Positions 1-4,980 of a stretch of 8,298 nt of DNA are shown one piece after another. The first letter of the stretch is position 1; each line of letters begins with the position of its first letter. Source of the stretch: Streptomyces katrae (GTDB lineage: Bacteria; Actinomycetota; Actinomycetes; Streptomycetales; Streptomycetaceae); contig NZ_JZWV01000941.1 of the NCBI RefSeq assembly GCF_000966975.1, forward strand, positions 313 to 8,610, in the 5' to 3' direction. Under the pieces are notes generated by a model that saw only the letters and a program-made list of their open reading frames with translations, did not search any database and was not told where the DNA came from. A program made the translations under genes and the position numbers.

Positions 1-1127
1 CCGCCAGCCTCCCCGCCGCCGCGCGGCTCCTCGACGAGCTCGGGCTGGCCCGTGCCACCCCGGCCTCCCTGATGGCCCGCTGGGCGGCCGCCACCGACCA
101 GGGCCGGGCCGTCGGCGGCCTGGCCGACGTGGTCCTCGGCGCGGGACGGCGCGGGCCGGTCGGCGCCGAACTGGTCCACGAGGGCCCGCACCTGCTCATC
201 GAGGGCCCCGCCGGCAGCGGGCGCACGGAGCTCCTGCGCTCCCTCGCCGCCTCCCTGGCGGCCGGGTCCCGCCCCGACCACCTGGGCCTGCTCCTCCTCG
301 ACGGCGCCGGCGGGGAGCGCGGCGAGGGCCTGCTGCCCTGTACGGAACTCCCGCACGTGTCGGCCCACCTCGTGGCCTCGGACCCGCTGCGGATGCGGGA
401 GTTCGCGCAGGCCCTGGCCACCGAGCTGGGGCGCCGCCACGAGCTGCTGGACGGGGTGCCGTTCACGGAGTGGCACGGCCGGCGCAGCCTGTCCGACCGG
501 ATGGTCTCGCCCCGCGACCCCGGGCCGGGCGAACACCGCGGCGACCTCGACCCCCAGCGCACCGGCACCCTGCGGCTGCGGGCCTCCGCGCCGCGCACCG
601 ACCCGGCCGCCGGCCCGAGCCCGCTGCCGCGGCTGGTGCTGCTGGTGGACGACTTCGACGCGCTGGTGGCCCCGGCCCTGGGCAGCCCGGGGCGGCCCGC
701 GGCGGGTTCACTCGTACGGATCCTGGAGGGCGTGGCCCGTGAGGGCGCCCGCCTCGGGGTGCACCTGATCGCCGCGACCGCCCGCCCGGACCGCACCGCG
801 GAGACCGAGCCCGCCCGGCAGGCGACGCTGCGGGTGGAGCTGGACGCCCCGGACCGGCCGGGCCCGGGCCGCGGCCGGCTGCTGTACGCCGACGGGCGGG
901 CCGTCCCGTTCCAGGCGGGCCGGGTCACCGGCCGGATCCCGCGGACGGCGACCCTGAGGCCCACCGTGGTTCCGGTGGAGTGGGAGCGGATGGGTGACCC
1001 GCCGGCCCGTCGCCCGGTGCGCGAGCTGGGCAACGGGCCGACCGACCTCGCCCTCCTGGCCAGCGCCCTCGACCGGGCCTCGCACCTGGTCTCGGCCATA
1101 CCGGTGCTGTTCCCCGCGGCCCCCTGA
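1..1127 (+). CDS. FtsK/SpoIIIE-family (EccC-like) ATPase, C-terminal part, 5'-truncated by the window
   Basis: The frame is open from base 3 through the ATG at 72 to the TGA at 1125-1127, so the real start lies upstream and 72 is an internal Met. The visible part looks like the last P-loop domain of a multi-domain FtsK/SpoIIIE ATPase, as in EccC-type secretion or DNA-pumping proteins. It has GPHLLIEGPAGSGRTELLRS (Walker A at 204-227), an LPHV motif near 348, an ALATELGRRHELL segment, and a Walker B strand LVLLVDDFDAL with the Asp pair at 648-653, followed by a LIAATARPD sensor-like strand. The Walker A Lys is Arg, and the usual DxKGG after the next strand is replaced by DGAGGERG, so this domain may bind nucleotide poorly. 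Degenerate C-terminal ATPase domains are known in EccC proteins. Relatives in Streptomyces often carry an N-terminal FHA domain; none is visible here. The family call is firm; the substrate is unknown. Confidence 0.8.
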   Translation, partial: ASLPAAARLLDELGLARATPASLMARWAAATDQGRAVGGLADVVLGAGRRGPVGAELVHEGPHLLIEGPAGSGRTELLRSLAASLAAGSRPDHLGLLLLDGAGGERGEGLLPCTELPHVSAHLVASDPLRMREFAQALATELGRRHELLDGVPFTEWHGRRSLSDRMVSPRDPGPGEHRGDLDPQRTGTLRLRASAPRTDPAAGPSPLPRLVLLVDDFDALVAPALGSPGRPAAGSLVRILEGVAREGARLGVHLIAATARPDRTAETEPARQATLRVELDAPDRPGPGRGRLLYADGRAVPFQAGRVTGRIPRTATLRPTVVPVEWERMGDPPARRPVRELGNGPTDLALLASALDRASHLVSAIPVLFPAAP

Positions 1128-1129
1128 CG

Positions 1130-1172
1130 CGCCGCCGCTCCCCGTGACGCGGTATTGCGGGGGTGCGCGGCG
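1130..1172 (+). terminator. Imperfect GC-rich hairpin after the ATPase gene, possible terminator
   Basis: It begins 3 nt after the stop at 1127. Bases 1130-1135 pair with 1167-1172, 1137-1138 with 1165-1166, and 1140-1143 with 1160-1163. That gives 12 pairs with one bulged C (1136), one T:T mismatch (1139/1164) and a loop of about 16 nt. No T-tract follows, as is common for actinobacterial intrinsic terminators. In DNA this rich in G and C such pairing can arise by chance, so the call rests mainly on position. Confidence 0.4.
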
Positions 1173-1183
1173 GGGCGTAGACC
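1155..1183 (+). promoter_or_regulatory. Weak housekeeping-type promoter candidate for the sugar ABC operon
   Basis: TTGCGG (1155-1160) and TAGACC (1178-1183) are separated by 17 nt, resembling the HrdB-type pair TTGACR/TAGRRT with mismatches in both boxes. Transcription would start near 1190, leaving a leader of about 40 nt before the ATG at 1231. The -35 element lies inside the possible terminator hairpin. It is the only acceptable pair I see in the 103-nt gap. No recognisable LacI-type or DasR-type operator palindrome was found. Confidence 0.25.
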
Positions 1184-1230
1184 TGGTGGCACGGAGCACT
1201 TCACGGCCACACGGCATCGGGGGCGGCACC

Positions 1231-2706
1231 ATGCGCGGACTACACGCGGAGCACGGATCGAGCCATACGGCGAGCGATACGGCGAGTCACACGACGGCCC
1301 ATCAGACGGGCCATCCGACGGGCCGCACGAGAAGCCGGCGCAGAGCGCTGACCAGAACGCGGGCCTGGGCGGCCCTGGCCGCCGCCGGGGCGCTCGCGCT
1401 CAGCGCCTGCGGCAGCGGCGGCGGGGACGGGGGCGGCGGCAGCGCCGGCAGCACCCCGTCCGCCGGGCAGGAGCAGGCGCACACGGTCGAGTTACCGAAG
1501 CTCCCCGGCGAGAAGCTGGAGGTCTCGGCGGTCTGGACGGGTCCCGAGCAGGCCAACTTCGCCAAGGTGCTCAAGGAGTTCGAGAAGCGGACGGGCGCGA
1601 GCGTCGCCTTCGTCCCGGCGCAGGACCCCATCGTCACCTTCCTCGGCACCAAGATCGCGGGTGGTCAGCCGCCGGACGTGGCGCTGCTCCCGCAGGTCGG
1701 CGCGCTGGCCGCGGCGGTGCAGAACAAGTGGGCGCAGCCGGTGGGCCCGGAGGCCAAGGCGCAGCTGGAGGCGAACTACTCTCCCGGCTGGCGGCAGCTG
1801 GGGGCGGTGGACGGCACCCAGTACGGCGTGTACTACAAGGCGGCCAACAAGTCGCTGGTCTGGTACAACGCGAAGGCCTTCGAGGCGGCGGGCGTGAAGC
1901 CGCCGAAGACGTGGAAGGAGCTGCTCGCCGCGGCGGACACCCTGTCGGCGTCCGGCACCCCGGCGGTCTCGGTGGCGGGTGCGGACGGCTGGACGCTGAC
2001 GGACTGGTTCGAGAACGTCTACCTGTCGCAGGCGGGTCCGGAGAAGTACGACCAGCTGGCGAAGCACCGGATCAAGTGGACGGACGACAGCGTCAAGCAG
2101 GCGCTGACCACCCTCGGTGAACTGTTCGGCCGCAAGGACTTCCTGGCGGGCGGGACCAGCGGGGCCCTGGCGACGGAGTTCCCGAAGTCGGTGACGCAGA
2201 CCTTCACCGGGGGCGACCGGCCGGCGGCGGCGATGGTCTTCGAGGGCGACTTCGTGGCGGTGAACATCGCCCAGACGGAGGCGAAGGTCGGCAAGGACGC
2301 CCTGGTCTTCCCCTTCCCGGCGGTCGGCGCGAAGGCTCCGGTGGTGTCGGGCGGTGACGTGGCGGTGGCGCTGAAGCCGTCGAAGGGGGCGCAGGCCCTG
2401 CTGACGTTCCTGGCGTCGGCGGACGCGGCGCGGATCCAGGCCGGGGCGGGCGGTTTCGTCTCCCCGAACAAGGCGGTGGACTTCGCGGCCTACCCGAACG
2501 ACATCCAGCGGGGCATCGCGAAGGCGCTGATCGCCGCGGGCGACGACTTCCGCTTCGACATGTCGGACCAGGCCCCGGCGGCGTTCGGCGGGACGCCGGG
2601 CGCGGGTGAGTGGAAGGCGCTGCAGGACTTCCTGGCGAACCCGTCCGACGTGGCGGGGACCCAGGCACGGCTGGAGGCGGACGCGGCCAAGGCGTACGGG
2701 AACTGA
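1231..2706 (+). CDS. Carbohydrate ABC transporter substrate-binding lipoprotein (family 1 SBP)
   Basis: This 491-aa protein captures a sugar outside the membrane and delivers it to the two downstream permeases. The ATG at 1231 is preceded by a G-rich Shine-Dalgarno-like stretch (GGGGGCGG, from 1219). The frame stays open further upstream, but that part overlaps the ATPase gene and reads as shadow sequence. Residues 35-44 are Arg-rich, followed by a hydrophobic stretch and the lipobox LSAC, with the lipidated Cys at residue 60 (1408-1410). SRRRALT (35-41) loosely resembles a twin-arginine motif, so Tat export is possible. A Gly/Ser linker follows, then a typical family-1 fold: YGVYYKAANKSLVWYNAKAF (from residue 198), a KPPKTWKELLAAADTL segment and EGDFVAV near 338-344. 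It resembles alpha-glucoside or oligosaccharide binders of the AglE/MalE kind, but the substrate cannot be read from sequence. The N-region is unusually long because of a tetrapeptide repeat. The stop is 2 nt from the next start. Confidence 0.88.
   Translation: MRGLHAEHGSSHTASDTASHTTAHQTGHPTGRTRSRRRALTRTRAWAALAAAGALALSACGSGGGDGGGGSAGSTPSAGQEQAHTVELPKLPGEKLEVSAVWTGPEQANFAKVLKEFEKRTGASVAFVPAQDPIVTFLGTKIAGGQPPDVALLPQVGALAAAVQNKWAQPVGPEAKAQLEANYSPGWRQLGAVDGTQYGVYYKAANKSLVWYNAKAFEAAGVKPPKTWKELLAAADTLSASGTPAVSVAGADGWTLTDWFENVYLSQAGPEKYDQLAKHRIKWTDDSVKQALTTLGELFGRKDFLAGGTSGALATEFPKSVTQTFTGGDRPAAAMVFEGDFVAVNIAQTEAKVGKDALVFPFPAVGAKAPVVSGGDVAVALKPSKGAQALLTFLASADAARIQAGAGGFVSPNKAVDFAAYPNDIQRGIAKALIAAGDDFRFDMSDQAPAAFGGTPGAGEWKALQDFLANPSDVAGTQARLEADAAKAYGN
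1264..1335 (+). repeat. 12-bp tandem repeat encoding a tetrapeptide repeat before the lipoprotein signal sequence
   Basis: Six 12-bp units in frame encode HTAS, DTAS, HTTA, HQTG, HPTG and a degenerate RTRS (residues 12-35 of the binding protein). The DNA units are similar too: ATACGGCGAG recurs exactly at 1265-1274 and 1277-1286, and GACGGGCC recurs near 1305-1325. The unit length is a multiple of three, so copy-number change would keep the reading frame. Confidence 0.75.
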
Positions 2707-2708
2707 GG

Positions 2709-4037
2709 ATGGGGTCCTCGACGCGGGCGGTCCGGGACACCCCGGGCCGCCGGGCCGCCGCGCGGCGGCGGCTGGTGGCGGCGGCGTTCCTGCTGCCGGC
2801 GCTGGTGCTGCTGGGGGCGCTGGTCGTGCAGCCCATCGGGTTCTCGCTGTACCGCAGCCTCTTCGACCGTTCCGGGGACACGTTCGTCGGCGCCGCCAAC
2901 TACACGGCCGTGGTCCGGGATCCGGCGATCCGGACCGCCCTGCGCAACACGGCGGTGTGGGTGGTGGTGGCGCCGGCGGTGGCGACCGGCCTCGGCCTGG
3001 TCTTCGCGGTGCTGACGGAACGGGTCCGCTGGGGGACGGCGTTCAAGCTGCTGGTGTTCATGCCGATGGCGATCTCCATGCTGGCGGCGGGCATCATCTT
3101 CCGGCTGGTGTACGACCACGATCCGCACCGGGGCGTGGCCAACGCGGTGGTGGTGGGGGTGCACGACACCTTCGCCCCGGCCTCGGCGTTCCCGAAGGCC
3201 CGCCCGGGCCGGGACTCCCCGCTGGAGCCCGCCGGGGACGGTGCCTTCGTGACGCGCGAGCCGGTACGGGCCGGGGTGCCGGCGCTGCTGCCGCTGGTCG
3301 GGGTGGCGCCGGAGGCCCTGCCGAAGGGGGCCCGTACGGCGGCCGGCGCGCGGCCGGTGCCGGGGGAGGTGACGGGCACGGTCTGGCAGGACTTCACCCG
3401 GGGCGGGGGCGGCGCGGTGAACGCGGTCGACCCGACGGAGACGGGTCTGGCGGGGATGCGGATCGAGGCGGTGAAGGACGGCCGGACGGTGGCGACGGCC
3501 ACGGCGCGCGCGGACGGCACGTTCACCCTGCCGGCCGCCGCGGACGGGGCCCGGCTGCGGCTGCCGGCGTCGAACTTCCGGGAGGCGTTCGCGGGGGTGG
3601 AGTGGCTGGGGCCGGTGCTGGTGACCCCGGCGGTGATCGGTGCGTACGTGTGGATGTGGGCGGGGTTCGCGATGGTGCTGATCGGGGCGGGGCTGGCGGC
3701 GGTGCCCCGGGAGCTGCTGGAGGCGGCCCGGGTGGACGGGGCGGGCGAGTGGCAGGTGTTCCGGCGGATCACCGTGCCGCTGCTGGCGCCGGTGCTGGTG
3801 GTGGTCCTGGTGACCCTGGTGATCAACGTGATGAAGATCTTCGACCTGGTCTTCGTGATCGCGCCGGGAGCGGTCCAGGACGACGCGAACGTGCTCGCGC
3901 TGCAGCTGTACCGGACCGCCTTCGGCACGGATGCCGACCAGGGGCTGGGCAGTGCCATCGCGGTGCTGCTGCTGGTGCTGGTGGTGCCGGTGATGCTGGT
4001 CAATATCCGCCGGATACGAAGGGGGGCCTCGCGGTGA
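2709..4037 (+). CDS. Sugar ABC transporter permease, first subunit (MalF/AglF-like) with an extracytoplasmic domain insertion
   Basis: A 442-aa inner subunit of a CUT1-type importer. The ATG at 2709 lies 2 nt after the binding-protein stop; the preceding AGG is too close for a good ribosome site, so translational coupling is likely. Predicted membrane segments lie near residues 22-48, 84-103, 113-134, 301-329, 357-385 and 412-432. The EAA loop that docks the ATPase is clear at 335-361: ELLEAARVDGAGEWQVFRRI, then TVPLL. Ordinary permeases of this family are about 290-320 residues. The extra length is an insertion at about 139-296, between segments 3 and 4, which topology places outside the membrane facing the binding protein. 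It contains an SdrD-B/Ig-like module (see 3363-3578). The gene overlaps the next permease by 4 nt. The permease call is certain; the substrate is not known. Confidence 0.9.
   Translation: MGSSTRAVRDTPGRRAAARRRLVAAAFLLPALVLLGALVVQPIGFSLYRSLFDRSGDTFVGAANYTAVVRDPAIRTALRNTAVWVVVAPAVATGLGLVFAVLTERVRWGTAFKLLVFMPMAISMLAAGIIFRLVYDHDPHRGVANAVVVGVHDTFAPASAFPKARPGRDSPLEPAGDGAFVTREPVRAGVPALLPLVGVAPEALPKGARTAAGARPVPGEVTGTVWQDFTRGGGGAVNAVDPTETGLAGMRIEAVKDGRTVATATARADGTFTLPAAADGARLRLPASNFREAFAGVEWLGPVLVTPAVIGAYVWMWAGFAMVLIGAGLAAVPRELLEAARVDGAGEWQVFRRITVPLLAPVLVVVLVTLVINVMKIFDLVFVIAPGAVQDDANVLALQLYRTAFGTDADQGLGSAIAVLLLVLVVPVMLVNIRRIRRGASR
3363..3578 (+). other. SdrD-B / Ig-like beta-sandwich domain inserted in the first permease
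   Basis: Residues 219-290 of the permease read as a compact beta-rich module: GEVTGTVWQDF, then an Asp/Glu-Gly-Leu turn (DPTETGLAGMRIEAV), then DGRTVATATARADGTFTLP. This is the pattern of SdrD B-like and carboxypeptidase-regulatory-like folds (G-x-V-x-x-D, E-x-G-L-x-G, T-x-x-D-G-x-[YF]-x-F), usually found in surface proteins. About 80 low-complexity Pro/Ala-rich residues precede it. The call is from motif resemblance only. Confidence 0.6.
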
Positions 4038-4873
4038 ACGCCGTACGGCGTCTGGCGGGCAGTGTGCTGCTGCGCGTCTTCCTGGTCCTGGCCGCGCTGT
4101 TCTGGCTGGTGCCCACCCTGGGCCTGCTGGTCTCCTCCTTCCTGTCCCCGGGTGACCTGAACCGGGGCGGCTGGTGGCAGGCGCTGACCGCGCCGTCGCG
4201 GCTGACCGCGTCCAACTACGCGCACCTGCTGGCCAACGACACCATCACCGGGTCCCTCGTGAGCACGGTCGCGATCGCCGTCCCGGCGACCGTGCTGGTC
4301 CTGACCCTGGGCGCGCTCGCCGGATACGCCTTCGCCTGGCTGGAGTTCCCCGGCCGGGACTGGCTGTTCCTGGTGGTGGTTGGGCTGCTGGTGGTGCCCG
4401 TGCAGGTGGCGCTGATCCCGGTCTCCGAACTCTTCGGTGCCATCGGCCTGTTCGAGACCACGGCCGGGGTGGTGCTGTTCCACACCGCGTTCGGGCTGCC
4501 CTTCGCGGTGTTCCTGCTGCGGAACTTCTTCGCCGAGATCCCGCGCGAGCTGCTGGAGGCGGCCCGACTGGACGGGGCGGGCGAACTGCGGCTGTTCTCC
4601 AGGGTGGTGCTGCCGCTGGGCGGCCCGGCGATCGCCTCGCTCGGCATCTTCCAGTTCCTGTGGGTGTGGAACGACATGCTGGTGGCGCTGGTCTTCGCCG
4701 ATTCGGCGCACCCGCCGGTGACGGTGGCCCTCCAGCAGCAGGTACGGCAGTTCGGGAACAACATCGACGTGCTGGCGCCCGGCGCCTTCCTGTCGATGGT
4801 GGTCCCCCTCGTCGTCTTCTTCGCCTTCCAGCGGCAGTTCGTCACGGGGGTGATGGCCGGAGCGGTCAAATAG
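4034..4873 (+). CDS. Sugar ABC transporter permease, second subunit (MalG/AglG-like)
   Basis: A 279-aa partner permease of the same importer. The GTG start at 4034 overlaps the previous stop in the sequence GTGA, with AAGGGGGG upstream as ribosome site, so translation is probably coupled. Hydrophobic segments lie near residues 11-34, 71-101, 107-130, 143-163, 193-218 and 246-264. The EAA loop is at 171-195: RELLEAARLDGAGELRLFSR, then VVLPL. The FLWVWNDMLVAL segment after it and the C-terminal FVTGVMAGAVK are typical of MalG-type subunits. Length is normal for the family and no insertion is present, in contrast with its partner. No ATPase, glycoside hydrolase or LacI-type regulator follows; in Streptomyces such importers commonly use the shared ATPase MsiK encoded elsewhere. 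Confidence 0.92.
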   Translation: MNAVRRLAGSVLLRVFLVLAALFWLVPTLGLLVSSFLSPGDLNRGGWWQALTAPSRLTASNYAHLLANDTITGSLVSTVAIAVPATVLVLTLGALAGYAFAWLEFPGRDWLFLVVVGLLVVPVQVALIPVSELFGAIGLFETTAGVVLFHTAFGLPFAVFLLRNFFAEIPRELLEAARLDGAGELRLFSRVVLPLGGPAIASLGIFQFLWVWNDMLVALVFADSAHPPVTVALQQQVRQFGNNIDVLAPGAFLSMVVPLVVFFAFQRQFVTGVMAGAVK

Positions 4874-4980
4874 CCCCGAAACCCGGCGCGATCATGCCTT
4901 TGACATGCCGTGTTGACGCTGAGTAACCCGAATGCCGCAGGGTCCGTAACCCGATCGCCCCACACGCGTTGCAGGGGGAT
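4874..4980 (+). promoter_or_regulatory. Intergenic region with short direct repeats and promoter-like boxes ahead of the GT2/TagF-like gene
   Basis: This 107-nt gap is visibly less G+C-rich than the flanking genes. CATGCC occurs at 4893-4898 and again 11 nt later at 4904-4909. GTAACCCGA occurs at 4923-4931 and again 23 nt later at 4946-4954. TTGACA (4900-4905) and TTGACG (4913-4918) are -35-like; the best partner for the first is the poor -10-like AGTAAC or TAACCC near 4922-4929. Spacings of about one and two helical turns suggest a regulator binding site, but I do not recognise the protein. I see no convincing terminator hairpin after the permease stop. Confidence 0.35.

Noticed and set aside
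72..74. ATG at 72 as the start of the ATPase gene
   Set aside because: The frame is open and reads as family-like sequence from base 3, and the visible part begins inside a domain, so the real start is outside the window.
994..1230. Upstream extension of the binding-protein frame to 994
   Set aside because: It overlaps the ATPase gene and reads as Arg/Pro/Ser-rich shadow sequence. ATG 1231 is the only good start upstream of the signal sequence.
2606..4033. In-frame upstream extension of the second permease to 2606
   Set aside because: The extension is Gly/Arg-rich out-of-frame reading of the first permease. The GTG at 4034 has a ribosome site and the classic 4-nt overlap.
2900..4711. A 603-codon open frame on the minus strand across both permeases
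   Set aside because: Low-complexity Gln/Arg/Thr/Ser-rich translation antisense to two well-supported membrane proteins; no motif and no ribosome site.
4969..4971. TTG at 4969 as start of the GT2/TagF-like gene
   Set aside because: No ribosome site at a sensible distance. The AGGGGG lies downstream of it, favouring ATG 4981, or GTG 5008 by comparison with family N-termini.
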